Shown: positions 8,808 to 17,788 of the stretch, in pieces
How positions within the stretch are numbered: the stretch's first letter is position 1
How the letters are laid out: every line of letters starts with the position of its first letter
DNA from: Paenibacillus segetis
GTDB lineage: Bacteria > Bacillota > Bacilli > Paenibacillales > Paenibacillaceae
DNA: 64,000 nucleotides
Reading direction: 5' to 3'
Assembly: GCF_014639155.1 (NCBI RefSeq)
Contig: NZ_BMFT01000001.1
Location: 558,001-622,000 of the forward strand
Translations under genes and position numbers: made by a program
Notes under the pieces: model-generated
Told to the model about the DNA's origin: nothing
Databases searched by the model: none
The model's input: the letters and a program-made list of their open reading frames with translations, nothing else

Positions 8808-9326
8808 ATGGAGGGAATACCGGATCATCTAGATTATGGCTTAGCCATCGTTTTTATTGGATTTAATCCCAGTCTACGATCGGGAGAGACAAGGCATCAT
8901 TATGCGAATCCACGCAATAATTTCTGGAGGATCTTGCACTTATCGGGGCTGACTCCACGTTTATATAACGCCTCCGAGGACCAAGATTTGCTGAAGTTAG
9001 GATACGGGTTCACGAATATCGTGGCTCGCCCGACACGTGGTGCAGAGGATATTACTAAAGAAGAATATGCTGAGGGCAGGGAGATTCTTCGTGATAAGCT
9101 GAGGAAGTATCGCCCACAGGTATCATGTTTTGTTGGCAAAGGAGTATACAGTGAATTTAGTCGTAGAGCACACGTTGAATGGGGATTTCAGCAGGAATCA
9201 ATTAATGAAGGTGTTCACGAATTTGTCGCTCCTTCGTCTAGTGGACTGGTACGCATGAAAATGGATGAAATCATAGCGATCTACCGGCAATTGAGCCTAT
9301 TTACGAGCAAGGACGATCATTTATAG
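8808..9326 (+). CDS. mug: Mismatch-specific uracil/thymine-DNA glycosylase (Mug/TDG family)
   Basis: A 172-residue protein of the Mug branch of uracil-DNA glycosylases. Motif 1 is FIGFNPSLRSGETRHHYANPRNNFWRIL, corresponding to the GINPG active-site loop with its catalytic Asn, and motif 2 is APSSSGLVRM, equivalent to the NPSGLS loop. The enzyme removes uracil or thymine mispaired with guanine and starts base excision repair. It has an in-frame ATG preceded by GAAGGAGA. It appears to be a single-gene unit between two transporter operons. Confidence 0.88.
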   Translation: MEGIPDHLDYGLAIVFIGFNPSLRSGETRHHYANPRNNFWRILHLSGLTPRLYNASEDQDLLKLGYGFTNIVARPTRGAEDITKEEYAEGREILRDKLRKYRPQVSCFVGKGVYSEFSRRAHVEWGFQQESINEGVHEFVAPSSSGLVRMKMDEIIAIYRQLSLFTSKDDHL

Positions 9327-9370
9327 AGTTAAATCTCAATATATAATACGTGTTGAGCTCCTTTCAACTC

Positions 9371-9399
9371 TCGACTCTTCTAAGGCAATATGTTATCAT
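9371..9399 (+). promoter_or_regulatory. Promoter of the polar amino acid importer
   Basis: TCGACT (9371-9376), a 17-base spacer and TATCAT (9394-9399) form a sigma-A-type promoter with an extended -10 TG at 9391-9392. Predicted start of transcription is near 9406, about 63 bases before the binding protein ATG. Confidence 0.6.
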
Positions 9400-9413
9400 A
9401 GGACTCTGATAAC
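9392..9413. promoter_or_regulatory. Inverted repeat overlapping the -10, candidate operator
   Basis: GTTATC (9392-9397) and GATAAC (9408-9413) form a perfect inverted repeat with a 10-base spacer. It covers the -10 box and the predicted transcription start of the amino acid importer, a position where a repressor would block initiation. The regulator is not encoded next to it. Confidence 0.4.
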
Positions 9414-9468
9414 GTATTAACGAACTAAAGTGAAATGAGAGTTTGCAGATAAGAGGGAGAGATTTACG

Positions 9469-10239
9469 ATGAAGAAAATAGCACTTATAGGTTTGGTATT
9501 AGCAATGATGATTCTAGCAACAGTTGGATGTTCTAGCTCTAGTAAGGACGACAACAAATTAGTGATTGGGATAGACGATAAGTTTGCTCCACTTGGATTT
9601 AGAGACGATAATAACGAAATTGTTGGTTTTGACATCGATTATGCAAAAGCGGCAGCGGAGAAAATGGGGATGGAAGTTACTTTTCAACCAATCGATTGGA
9701 AAGCAAAAGAATCCGAGCTGAATAGCGGACGAATTGATCTTATATGGAACGGTTATACCATTACGGATGAACGTAAAGGCAAAGTGTTGTTCACCAAGCC
9801 GTATTTATCGAATAGCCAAGTCGTTGTTACATTGGCTGATTCAGACATTGTTGCTATATCTGAACTAGCGGGTAAGGTCATTGGTTTGCAATCATTGTCT
9901 TCTGCAGCGGATGCGTTGGATGCAAATCCAATCAAAGCAGAAGTTAAATCAGTCTCTGAATTTCCTGATAACGTACTTGCACTCAGTGATTTGAAGACGA
10001 AACGTTTGGATGCGGTGGTCATTGATGAAGTTGTTGCTAGGTATTATATGTCCAAGGAACAAGGGACATTCAAGTTACTTACTGAATCACTTTCTCCTGA
10101 AGAGTACGGCATTGGCGTGAAGAAGGGCAATGAGAAATTGCTAGATAAGCTACAGAAGGCGCTCGACCAACTGAACGAGGATGGCACAGCAGCGACGATC
10201 TCTAAGAAATGGTTTGGCGAAGACAAGGTGCTGAAGTAG
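9469..10239 (+). CDS. Polar amino acid ABC importer, substrate-binding lipoprotein
   Basis: A 256-residue lipoprotein with Cys21 after ATVG. The mature domain belongs to bacterial extracellular solute-binding family 3: FAPLGFRDDNNEIVGFDIDYAKAAAEKMG is the ligand-contact N-terminal region, ELNSGRIDLIWNGYTITDERK the hinge-side signature, and VVIDEVVARYYM the second-lobe loop that contacts the amino acid. These bind polar amino acids or cystine; the exact ligand is not predictable here. A GGGAGAG Shine-Dalgarno lies upstream. It begins a three-gene importer operon. Confidence 0.88.
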   Translation: MKKIALIGLVLAMMILATVGCSSSSKDDNKLVIGIDDKFAPLGFRDDNNEIVGFDIDYAKAAAEKMGMEVTFQPIDWKAKESELNSGRIDLIWNGYTITDERKGKVLFTKPYLSNSQVVVTLADSDIVAISELAGKVIGLQSLSSAADALDANPIKAEVKSVSEFPDNVLALSDLKTKRLDAVVIDEVVARYYMSKEQGTFKLLTESLSPEEYGIGVKKGNEKLLDKLQKALDQLNEDGTAATISKKWFGEDKVLK

Positions 10240-10267
10240 AACGAGAATCTAGAAAGTATCATTGTAT

Positions 10268-10299
10268 AAAACCGGATTCGTCAAAAAATCCGGTTTTTG
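10268..10299 (+). terminator. Intercistronic terminator-like hairpin between binding protein and permease
   Basis: AAACCGGAT (10269-10277) pairs with ATCCGGTTT (10288-10296), followed by five T in total. It lies between the first and second genes of one importer, so it probably ends many transcripts and leaves the binding protein in excess over the membrane subunits. Confidence 0.8.
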
Positions 10300-10318
10300 T
10301 TATTGAGGAGACGAGTAT

Positions 10319-10978
10319 ATGAGCTTGGAATATTTAATCAGAATTACAGGACCCATGTTAGAAGGAGCACGAACGACTATTTTGTTATTCCTGCTTGCCA
10401 TTGTGACCTCGATTCCACTTGGATTCGTATTTACACTCATGGTGAAGAGTGCAATCAAGCCGTTAGCTTGGCTAGCGAATGGGTACATCTACATCATGCG
10501 AGGAACACCACTGCTCCTGCAGATGTTATTCTTCTGTTTTGGACTCCCGGTTATTCCAGTGATTGGTGAATATTTAGTTATGGACCGTTTTGTTGCAGCT
10601 TGTCTGGCGTTCACACTTAATTATGCTGCATATTTTGCTGAAATTTTCCGAGGTGGTTTGTTGTCCGTAGATAAAGGCCAATATGAAGCCGCGCAAGTGC
10701 TTGGTCTAGGACGCTGGCATACGATGACTCGAATTGTGCTGCCACAAATGTTCAGGGTTGCCTTACCTGCCGTGTCTAACGAATCTATTACAATGGTAAA
10801 AGATACAGCACTACTCTATGCCGTAGCTGTACCGGAGTTACTGCATTTTGCACAGACTGCAGTGAACCGTGATTTTACAATTATGCCGTTCTTTATCGCC
10901 GGAATTATCTATTTACTCATGACTCTCGTATTAACTCTATTATTCAAATGGCTTGAGCGAAAATTCAAATTTCAATAA
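10319..10978 (+). CDS. Polar amino acid ABC importer, permease
   Basis: A 219-residue permease of the HisMQ/GlnP family with five predicted helices. The N-terminal block LLEGARTTILLFLLAIVTSIPLGF, the motif YIMRGTPLLLQMLFFCFGLP and the EAA region YEAAQVLGLGRWHTMTRIVLPQMFRVALP are all diagnostic. GAGGAG precedes the start ATG. The protein is presumed to act as a homodimer, since only one permease gene is present. Confidence 0.9.
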   Translation: MSLEYLIRITGPMLEGARTTILLFLLAIVTSIPLGFVFTLMVKSAIKPLAWLANGYIYIMRGTPLLLQMLFFCFGLPVIPVIGEYLVMDRFVAACLAFTLNYAAYFAEIFRGGLLSVDKGQYEAAQVLGLGRWHTMTRIVLPQMFRVALPAVSNESITMVKDTALLYAVAVPELLHFAQTAVNRDFTIMPFFIAGIIYLLMTLVLTLLFKWLERKFKFQ

Positions 10979-10993
10979 AGGGACTGGCTTAAT

Positions 10994-11737
10994 ATGGCGA
11001 TCATCGAAGTTACGAATCTCAAGAAATCCTTCGGAAATCTTGAAGTGTTAAAGAATGTTTCTTTTGAAGTCCAGCAAAGTGAGGTTGTGGCCGTTATTGG
11101 TCCATCAGGTTCTGGTAAAAGCACGATGTTACGTAGTCTGGTCCATTTGGAAGAGGTAAACGGTGGCAGTATTAAAATTGATAACGATTATATTGTCAAA
11201 GAAGGACACTATTCCAGTGTGCAGCAAATCAAAGGGATTACGGCTCGTATGGGCATGGTATTCCAACATTTTAATCTGTTTCCGCATCTGACCGTACAAG
11301 ACAACTTGGAGCTGGCTCCGAAGCTAGTGAAGGGACAACCAGCAGCTGCGTTACGCAGTAAGAGCTCTGCTCTGTTAGAGAAGGTAGGATTGTCAGATAA
11401 AAGGGAAGTGTATCCACACCATCTTTCAGGTGGTCAGAAACAGCGTGTGGCGATTGCGCGGGCATTAATGATGGACCCTGAAATCCTGCTGTTTGATGAA
11501 CCTACCTCAGCACTCGATCCCGAATTGACTGGTGAAGTATTAGAGGTTATGAAGAGACTTGCCGAGGAGCAGATGACGATGGTCATCGTGACACACGAGA
11601 TGGGATTCGCGAGAGAAGTTGCGGATCGAGTTGTATTCATGGCGGATGGCCAGTTTATCGAATCTGGTACACCGGAACAGTTATTTGGCCATCCTAAGCA
11701 TGAGCGAACGAAGGCGTTCTTGAACCGAATCTTGTAA
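10994..11737 (+). CDS. Polar amino acid ABC importer, ATPase
   Basis: A 247-residue GlnQ/HisP-type ATPase. Walker [10 protein letters not shown] is at residues 36-44, the Q-loop at [14 protein letters not shown], the signature at LSGGQKQRV, Walker B at [14 protein letters not shown], and the switch at [15 protein letters not shown], which is typical of the amino acid importer branch. The gene lies 15 bases after the permease. It completes the importer that begins at 9469. Confidence 0.9.
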   Translation: MAIIEVTNLKKSFGNLEVLKNVSFEVQQSEVVAVIGPSGSGKSTMLRSLVHLEEVNGGSIKIDNDYIVKEGHYSSVQQIKGITARMGMVFQHFNLFPHLTVQDNLELAPKLVKGQPAAALRSKSSALLEKVGLSDKREVYPHHLSGGQKQRVAIARALMMDPEILLFDEPTSALDPELTGEVLEVMKRLAEEQMTMVIVTHEMGFAREVADRVVFMADGQFIESGTPEQLFGHPKHERTKAFLNRIL

Positions 11738-11794
11738 TTTATAAAAGATAGCCTGCTTTCTGTCGATATAAGAAAGTGAGGAGGAATTAATAAT

Positions 11795-12028
11795 ATGAGA
11801 GTTAAGAAAATAAATCGTAAGAGATTAGTGGATGCTCTGTTGCTGGCTGCTCCAATTGCTGCAAAAGCAAATTATGAATGGCCAAAGCATACATTCGATT
11901 ATGACATCGGTGAAGATCTGAAACTTGAAGTAGAGTTTTTGAAAGACTTATTTGAGCACAATACGGATTACATCATGGAGAAATGGTACGGTGGAAAAGA
12001 ACTGACGGAAGGCCTATTGGATAAATAA
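11795..12028 (+). CDS. Small protein of unknown function, 77 residues
   Basis: I do not recognise a family. The protein starts with a basic stretch (MRVKKINRKR), then a short Ala/Leu-rich segment, and continues as a polar, acidic region containing YEWPKHTFDYDIGEDLKLEVEFLKDLFEHN and EKWYGGKELTEGLL. A strong Shine-Dalgarno (GTGAGGAGGAA) before ATG 11795, and a terminator right after the stop, support it as a real gene. It follows the importer ATPase by 57 bases and is probably cotranscribed with it. Confidence 0.65.
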   Translation: MRVKKINRKRLVDALLLAAPIAAKANYEWPKHTFDYDIGEDLKLEVEFLKDLFEHNTDYIMEKWYGGKELTEGLLDK

Positions 12029-12049
12029 CAATGTGAGAAACGATACATG

Positions 12050-12075
12050 GCGACGCCTCTTGGCGTCGCTTCTTT
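12050..12075 (+). terminator. Terminator after the amino acid importer unit
   Basis: GCGACGCC (12050-12057) pairs with GGCGTCGC (12062-12069) around a four-base loop, followed by TTCTTT. The stem is very GC-rich, while the T tract is interrupted. Confidence 0.75.
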
Positions 12076-12143
12076 GAATTATTATAGGTTATCAGCTATA
12101 TTGAAAAAGTGTTATATACATACTCAACTATGGAGGACTTACG

Positions 12144-13343
12144 ATGGATATCAATGGAGCTATAAGCGGTCGCGGGCAAAATAATGAATTAATTATGCGG
12201 GGGGACTATACTTCAGCAACCGTTGTTTCTACGACAACAAATTATATTATGAACAAGGATGGTGCATTTACGCACACCTATCGGACTTATATTAAACTCA
12301 GAGAGAATGGACCACTGAATCTGAAATTTTGGCACAGTAATGCTATAGATTCGACTTGGGATATGGGAGAAATTGCTAGAGGCAGTCAGTTAGGGGGAGA
12401 ATGGCTGATCGAGGCTGCTTTTGTGGCAGATGGTGGGAAAACCCCTAGTGGTGATGTAGTAGAGGGCTCTCAAATTCCAGTCACTTTTGCAGGTCATGAT
12501 ACCAAAAGAGTAACACCCGGTGAGAAGTTCTGGAGTGATGAAGTTTGTATTCATCTACCCGAAGGGCATTATCTATCCTTTACTTGGACGATTAGTACAA
12601 GTTCACCTGAAATGACGGTTCCGTATAACGTAGAGCAGATGCTCGTAACGGCTTATGATGCTCCAGGAAATGTAGCGCATCAGGAGTCTGCTGTTTCATT
12701 TACGGAATCAGACAACTTGTTGGTACTCCCTAGTTATATTGGCTATAAGAAAGATGTGGCGGAGCATATTGTATTCTTGGGCGATTCCATAACACAGGGC
12801 GTTCGCACTACCAAAGACGCATATGAATATTGGGTTGCGAGGATTGCAGAAGAAATGGGTACAAATGTTGGGGTATGGAATATTGGTTCAGGATGGGGTA
12901 GGGCCTACGATACGGCATCGGATGGATCATGGCTATTTAAAGCTAAGCAAGGGAACAAGGTGATCATCACCCTTGGTGTTAATGACATTGATATCGGCAA
13001 ACGGAGCGCAGAGCAACTATTAACAGACCTGACAACGATTGTGTCCAAAATAAAAGAGCAGAACCCGAAGGCAGAAATTATTATGTTCACAGTGCCAACG
13101 TTTAATTTTAGAGATGAACAAGAGGATGTATGGCGCAAGGTAAATCAAACGATCCTTACGAATCCACCTGAAGGAGTAGGTCAGGTATTCGACGTTGCTA
13201 ATGTTCTCTCTCAGGCTGCGCCCAACGATAACCTGCTGAAGCCTGAATACATGAGTTCAGAATATGATCCACATCCAAATGGCGTAGCAGGTAAAGCGAT
13301 TTGTGAAGCATTTATGAGTTGGTACCTGAGAGAGAGTAGGTAA
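12144..13343 (+). CDS. SGNH/GDSL hydrolase, probable carbohydrate esterase
   Basis: A 399-residue protein with an N-terminal beta-rich domain (about residues 1-190) and a C-terminal SGNH hydrolase domain. Block I is VFLGDSIT with nucleophile Ser215, block II includes NIGSGWGRAYD, block III is ITLGVNDID with the oxyanion Asn, and block V is YDPHPNG with Asp375 and His377. This two-domain plan resembles carbohydrate acetyl esterases. No signal peptide is present, so it should be cytosolic. GGAGG precedes the ATG. Its stop codon abuts the stop of the convergent response regulator, and the sugar importer beyond supports a glycan-deacetylation role, by inference. Confidence 0.8.
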   Translation: MDINGAISGRGQNNELIMRGDYTSATVVSTTTNYIMNKDGAFTHTYRTYIKLRENGPLNLKFWHSNAIDSTWDMGEIARGSQLGGEWLIEAAFVADGGKTPSGDVVEGSQIPVTFAGHDTKRVTPGEKFWSDEVCIHLPEGHYLSFTWTISTSSPEMTVPYNVEQMLVTAYDAPGNVAHQESAVSFTESDNLLVLPSYIGYKKDVAEHIVFLGDSITQGVRTTKDAYEYWVARIAEEMGTNVGVWNIGSGWGRAYDTASDGSWLFKAKQGNKVIITLGVNDIDIGKRSAEQLLTDLTTIVSKIKEQNPKAEIIMFTVPTFNFRDEQEDVWRKVNQTILTNPPEGVGQVFDVANVLSQAAPNDNLLKPEYMSSEYDPHPNGVAGKAICEAFMSWYLRESR

Positions 13344-14966
13344 TTAGGGTATTAATTTACTTCGATAGGTCTTAGGTGAGACGCCTTCTTGTTTCTTGAA
13401 GACCTTACTAAAGTATTTTACATCGTGAAAACCAACCATCTCGGAGATTTGCGATAATTTGAGATGGGGATTTTGCATAAGCAGCTTTGCTTTATCAATT
13501 CGATACTTTCCGATGTAGTCCGAGAAGTTGATGCCAAACTCTTGTTTGAATTTACGCGATATGTATTCGCGGCTAACGAAGAACTTCCCTGCGATCTCTT
13601 GTAGTGACAGGTCATCTTGGTAACGCTGTTCAATATACTTGACGATATTATTCATCGTATTCTTCTCTTTGACTTGGCATGCTGATATCTTCAGCATGAT
13701 GCGCTGCATCAACTCAAAGGACCAGTCACGCCAAGCAAATAAGGAGAAAGAATAACCATTTGCATGCGGTGCCGGATGTTCAAGGTCGGCGCGTTCAAGC
13801 TCAGCTAGAGCCTGTTCTGCATCCCCACCCAAAGTTTCACGCAGCAGTTGTGAACGGAATAGGAGTGCATCATCCTTCCAGGTGTATAACATTTCTGGTG
13901 TTATTACGCCTCCCTTACTAAGTTCGTTTATCCAACGCTGTGCGGTGGTTGCCAATGCTTCGGATTGCCCGCTCATGATCGCCATCTTCCAATCCTCTTT
14001 CACAATAGAAAAGTACGTTTGGGAACCTGGAATAGTTCCAGGTTCTTTGGTCGTGAAGTGATGATATTCTTCCGGATGAAGCAGATTCCGGCGTCTGAGA
14101 GCTTCGGCAGCATCTTTATATTGAATAGGTAGACTAGTAGGTAACACTCCTGGATGACTGATTCCAAAATGCATTCGTCTTTGTAAGGTATGGAAGATAC
14201 CTTCATTGATTTTTCGTACGATCTCAATCGGTGATTCGTGAAGGTCCCATAATAGTACAGCAATTTCCGGGGCATTCCAATAATGAAAAGCAACTCCAAG
14301 CCTAGAAGGCTGAAGAAACTCATTACAAATATTAATGATGGAATACTGCAAAAGCTCAATGTCTCCACCGAATCTTGTCAGGAGCGGACTGTCACTAATA
14401 TCGATTTGCAACAATAGGAGTTGGCAGATGCCTGCTTTGTCTGGGATAACTCCTTCAATTCGCAAGCGACGAAGTGAAGCCTCAGCAGTTACCGGATCAT
14501 CAATGAGTGCAGAGAGTAGTTTTTCGCCATAAATCGGTCTAAATTCGTTAATACGAATGTTCTGTAATTGTTGATCCTTTCTTTCTTGTTCTTCATTACG
14601 CCAAGCAGCTACCGCATTGGCAACGGCGGTGTTGATAGCATCTGGTTCAATTGGCTTTAAGATATAATCGATCCCACCATGACGTAAGGTTTGTCTAACA
14701 AATTCAAAGTCATTATGTCCACTTACGACGATAAATTTAGTTGTTCCAGAAAATTCACTGACCCAAGATATGAGTTCCATACCATGGCCTAAATCCATCA
14801 TCATGTCCATAATGACCAAGGCAGGCTTACTTTGCCGGATAATTTCAATAGCCTCGTTTCCACCACTTGCCTCGATAATTTCATCGATTCCATGGGTTGT
14901 CCAATCTACGAGTAAGCGTACAGCCTTCCGTACACGTGCCTCGTCATCCACAATGAGTGCCTTCAT
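13344..14966 (-). CDS. YesN-type response regulator with AraC output domain
   Basis: A 540-residue regulator. The receiver domain (about 1-120) has VDDE near the N-terminus, phosphoacceptor Asp54 in VIMDMMMD, and the conserved Lys in YILKPI. A long linker domain follows. The C-terminal 100 residues form the AraC/XylS double helix-turn-helix: NNIVKYIEQRYQDDLSLQEIAGKFFVSREYISRKF and ISEMVGFHDVKYFSKVFKKQEGVSPKTYR. It is encoded eight bases after its kinase on the minus strand. It probably activates the divergent sugar importer starting at 16907. Confidence 0.9.
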   Translation of the reverse strand: MKALIVDDEARVRKAVRLLVDWTTHGIDEIIEASGGNEAIEIIRQSKPALVIMDMMMDLGHGMELISWVSEFSGTTKFIVVSGHNDFEFVRQTLRHGGIDYILKPIEPDAINTAVANAVAAWRNEEQERKDQQLQNIRINEFRPIYGEKLLSALIDDPVTAEASLRRLRIEGVIPDKAGICQLLLLQIDISDSPLLTRFGGDIELLQYSIINICNEFLQPSRLGVAFHYWNAPEIAVLLWDLHESPIEIVRKINEGIFHTLQRRMHFGISHPGVLPTSLPIQYKDAAEALRRRNLLHPEEYHHFTTKEPGTIPGSQTYFSIVKEDWKMAIMSGQSEALATTAQRWINELSKGGVITPEMLYTWKDDALLFRSQLLRETLGGDAEQALAELERADLEHPAPHANGYSFSLFAWRDWSFELMQRIMLKISACQVKEKNTMNNIVKYIEQRYQDDLSLQEIAGKFFVSREYISRKFKQEFGINFSDYIGKYRIDKAKLLMQNPHLKLSQISEMVGFHDVKYFSKVFKKQEGVSPKTYRSKLIP

Positions 14967-14974
14967 CTACAACC

Positions 14975-16783
14975 TCACGCTCCACTCCTGATGTCAAATT
15001 CTAATCTGATCATAATACCCCCGGCTTCCAAGTTGTCGATTTCCAGAGAAGCATCCTCACCGCATACTAATTGCAAACGAGTGAGTACATTCGTAAGACC
15101 GATACGTGGACCTGGAGTTTGTCTAAGACTTTCTGTATCGTCAGTTGGACTAATATCCCTAAGATTAGCTTGCTCCAATTCCGTGCGAAGGGATTCTAAC
15201 TTAGCTAGAGGAATCCCCGTACCATTGTTAACGATGCAAATTTCTACACGATTTGCTGGAAGCGGCAATGCCTTCAATTCTATCGCTCCATTTGATGTTC
15301 CACGGAATCCATGCTTGAAATAATTTTCAACAATGGGTTGAAGAATCATTTTAGGCATCGGGACGGACAGAAGAGATTCTTCCACATCGTAACTGAAACT
15401 AAATTTATTTTCAAACCGTTCCTTTTGTAGCTCGATATAAGCTTTTACATGCTCCAATTCATCGTGGAGAGTCACTGTCTGATCATTATTGTGCATACTG
15501 TAGTGCATCATTTTTGCTAGCGCCGAGAGTAGCGCATATATTTGTGGCACCTTGAGCTCAAGTGCGAGAGTGCCAATAATTTGCAACGTATTATTGAGAA
15601 AATGCGGGTTAATCTGAGCTTGTAGCGCACGTAGCTGGTTTGTTTTGTTCGAAAGTTCCAATTTATATTCCTTCAGAATTAAGTTGTTGATGGTATCCAT
15701 CATGCTACCAAATCGCCGTGTCACGATACCGATCTCATCGTTACCCGCAGGAGTAATATTTACGTTAAGGTTACCGGCTTCAATCTGATTCATATACCGT
15801 GTTAGCTGTTTGATTGGTGCGGTTATTTTGATAGAGATCAAAATAATAGCCGTAATGATGATGATAAGTGAAAGTGCCAGCAGTAAGAGGTTAATCTTCA
15901 CCGCTTCGTTTGCTTCGCGTAGCAGGTAAGGAACGGGAATCTTCTTGACTAAGGTCCAGTCGGCACCGGGTCCTATAATTTTTTGATAAATGAATACAGC
16001 TTTGTCCATTTCAAAATATCCCTGTTCTTGGTCGCCCTTCAAAATTTGGTTGTCATACCATTTCGCTTGTAGCTTGTTCCCGATTACATCCGACTGATTT
16101 GTATACACAATATTACCTTGATGGTCCACAAGAAATAGGTCCTCTTGGTTCTGATCATATAACTGTTCAAGGATTTCAGTAAGGGCAGATAGTTTTAAAT
16201 CAATAGATAAATAACCTAAAGCTTGGTTGGATGGTATTCTCTCGATACGTCGGTGTAGCGAAATTACTTGATCTTTAGTTGCTTGTGGTAAAGGAGAAGT
16301 CAGACCATAGTTATGGCTTATATGAGTACTCTGAATCTCAAGCGGTTGGGTCCCTGTTATATTTGAGTCTACGTAAGGGGCAATCCCTTGCCAACGTCTT
16401 GAAACATTTTGCGCAAATAGCGTAGCTTTCTTATCTTTTACACCATACAAATACACTTGAAAAATGTCCGGCATTGATGAAGAAATGAAATTTAGTGACG
16501 AATAAATCTCAATATTGGACGACATATCATCGTAACCACTTTCGAGCAGTCGATAAAAATCAGAATCAGAATAGACCGAGAGCGAAATCCGATTGAGCTC
16601 TTCCAAGAGACTATTTATATTACGGTAACCTTGGTATAGTAGATCCTTATTCTCTTCGACGGCTCTAGTTCTAAGGGATTGTGTGGTATGGGTATAACTG
16701 ACGATCATTGTAGCTACTATACATAGAATTGTAGGAAGTAGCATGAAAACAATAAGTTTGGTGCGAATGCTGTTCCATTTCAT
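14975..16783 (-). CDS. YesM-type sensor histidine kinase
   Basis: A 602-residue kinase with an N-terminal membrane anchor (about residues 10-30), a large extracellular sensor, a second helix near residue 300 (INLLLLALSLIIIITAII), a HAMP domain (ITAPIKQLTRYMNQIEAGNLNV), the His_kinase motif LRALQAQINPHFLNNTLQ with the phosphorylated His, and a C-terminal HATPase with the N-box LQPIVENYFKHG and GIPLAKLE. This architecture is typical of sugar-responsive kinases in Paenibacillus and Bacillus. It pairs with the regulator encoded just downstream. Confidence 0.9.
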   Translation of the reverse strand: MKWNSIRTKLIVFMLLPTILCIVATMIVSYTHTTQSLRTRAVEENKDLLYQGYRNINSLLEELNRISLSVYSDSDFYRLLESGYDDMSSNIEIYSSLNFISSSMPDIFQVYLYGVKDKKATLFAQNVSRRWQGIAPYVDSNITGTQPLEIQSTHISHNYGLTSPLPQATKDQVISLHRRIERIPSNQALGYLSIDLKLSALTEILEQLYDQNQEDLFLVDHQGNIVYTNQSDVIGNKLQAKWYDNQILKGDQEQGYFEMDKAVFIYQKIIGPGADWTLVKKIPVPYLLREANEAVKINLLLLALSLIIIITAIILISIKITAPIKQLTRYMNQIEAGNLNVNITPAGNDEIGIVTRRFGSMMDTINNLILKEYKLELSNKTNQLRALQAQINPHFLNNTLQIIGTLALELKVPQIYALLSALAKMMHYSMHNNDQTVTLHDELEHVKAYIELQKERFENKFSFSYDVEESLLSVPMPKMILQPIVENYFKHGFRGTSNGAIELKALPLPANRVEICIVNNGTGIPLAKLESLRTELEQANLRDISPTDDTESLRQTPGPRIGLTNVLTRLQLVCGEDASLEIDNLEAGGIMIRLEFDIRSGA

Positions 16784-16807
16784 ATGGAGTCACTTCCGAT
16801 CAATATA

Positions 16808-16839
16808 TTACACCTTAGTGGTCATTTACGTCGGTGTAA
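16808..16839. promoter_or_regulatory. Inverted repeat upstream of the CUT1 importer promoter
   Basis: TTACACC (16808-16814) and GGTGTAA (16833-16839) are a perfect inverted repeat with an 18-base spacer. It is centred about 22 bases upstream of the predicted -35 box and lies between the divergent kinase and importer genes, a suitable place for activator binding by the YesN-type regulator. Confidence 0.4.
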
Positions 16840-16845
16840 GATGAG

Positions 16846-16874
16846 TTGTTTATTGTACATAATAACAGTATACA
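16846..16874 (+). promoter_or_regulatory. Weak sigma-A-type promoter of the first CUT1 importer
   Basis: TTGTTT (16846-16851), a 17-base spacer and TATACA (16869-16874). Both boxes are imperfect, which fits a promoter that needs an activator. Confidence 0.45.
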
Positions 16875-16906
16875 ACAAAGCTTGATATGGAAAGGGGGGG
16901 GCTATT

Positions 16907-17788
16907 ATGCGTGGTAAAAAATGGTCCCAGTTTGGTCAACAGCTCTTTTTTGTTGGTCCAGCTACCGTGTTCTTTACCTTAATGATGATAGTTCCATTTT
17001 TGATGGGGATGTATTATTCCTTTACAGATTGGAACGGAGTTTCCGGGAATGTCATTTGGGTTGGATTTGATAATTTTCGTAATATATTTACAAACGACGC
17101 TGACTTTTGGTCTTCATTTTGGTTCACTTTACGATTTACTTTACTTGGCGTAGTTCTGACGAATCTTGTGGGCTTCTTTCTGGCTTACTTTCTGACTAAA
17201 CCACTTAAAATGAGAAATGCTCTTCGAACAATTTTCTTCATGCCCAATGTAATTGGGGGCTTACTATTAGGGTTTATATGGCAGTTTATCTTTATTAAAG
17301 GCTTCTCAACCTTAGGAGACCTTACAGGATGGTCCTTCTTCCAACTCCCATGGTTAGGTGATGCGACCACAGGCTTCTGGGCAATTGTCCTTGTCTTCAT
17401 TTGGCAGTCTTCAGGATATTTGATGGTTGTCTATATTGCTTCACTCAGTAATGTTTCCAAGGATGTGCTGGAGGCAGCGGAAATTGACGGAGCTACTCGC
17501 TTCCAGGTTCTACGTAGTATTATCGCTCCTTTAATTATGCCAGCTGTGACGGTGTGTCTATTCCTTTCGATATCTTGGTCCTTCAAAATGTTCGACCTTA
17601 ACCTTTCACTGACAAAAGGTGGTCCATTCAAATCGACCGAATCTGTAGCACTTAATATTTATAACGAAGCCTTTTTAAATAACCGATACGGTCTAGGTAC
17701 AGCTAAGGCATTATTGTTCTTCCTGATCGTGGCTATTATCACCATCATTCAGGTGCGTATTACGAAGAGCAAGGAGGTCGAAGCATAA
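16907..17788 (+). CDS. CUT1 sugar ABC importer permease (MalF/LplB type)
   Basis: A 293-residue permease with six predicted helices. The EAA coupling motif is EAAEIDGATRFQVLRSIIAPLIMPAV, standard for CUT1 sugar importers. A very purine-rich Shine-Dalgarno (GGAAAGGGGGGG) precedes the ATG. The neighbouring permease starts at the last base of this gene's stop codon. It is the first gene of a permease-permease-binding protein operon divergent from a YesMN two-component system. No ATPase gene is present, so a shared MsmX-type ATPase is expected. Confidence 0.9.
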   Translation: MRGKKWSQFGQQLFFVGPATVFFTLMMIVPFLMGMYYSFTDWNGVSGNVIWVGFDNFRNIFTNDADFWSSFWFTLRFTLLGVVLTNLVGFFLAYFLTKPLKMRNALRTIFFMPNVIGGLLLGFIWQFIFIKGFSTLGDLTGWSFFQLPWLGDATTGFWAIVLVFIWQSSGYLMVVYIASLSNVSKDVLEAAEIDGATRFQVLRSIIAPLIMPAVTVCLFLSISWSFKMFDLNLSLTKGGPFKSTESVALNIYNEAFLNNRYGLGTAKALLFFLIVAIITIIQVRITKSKEVEA

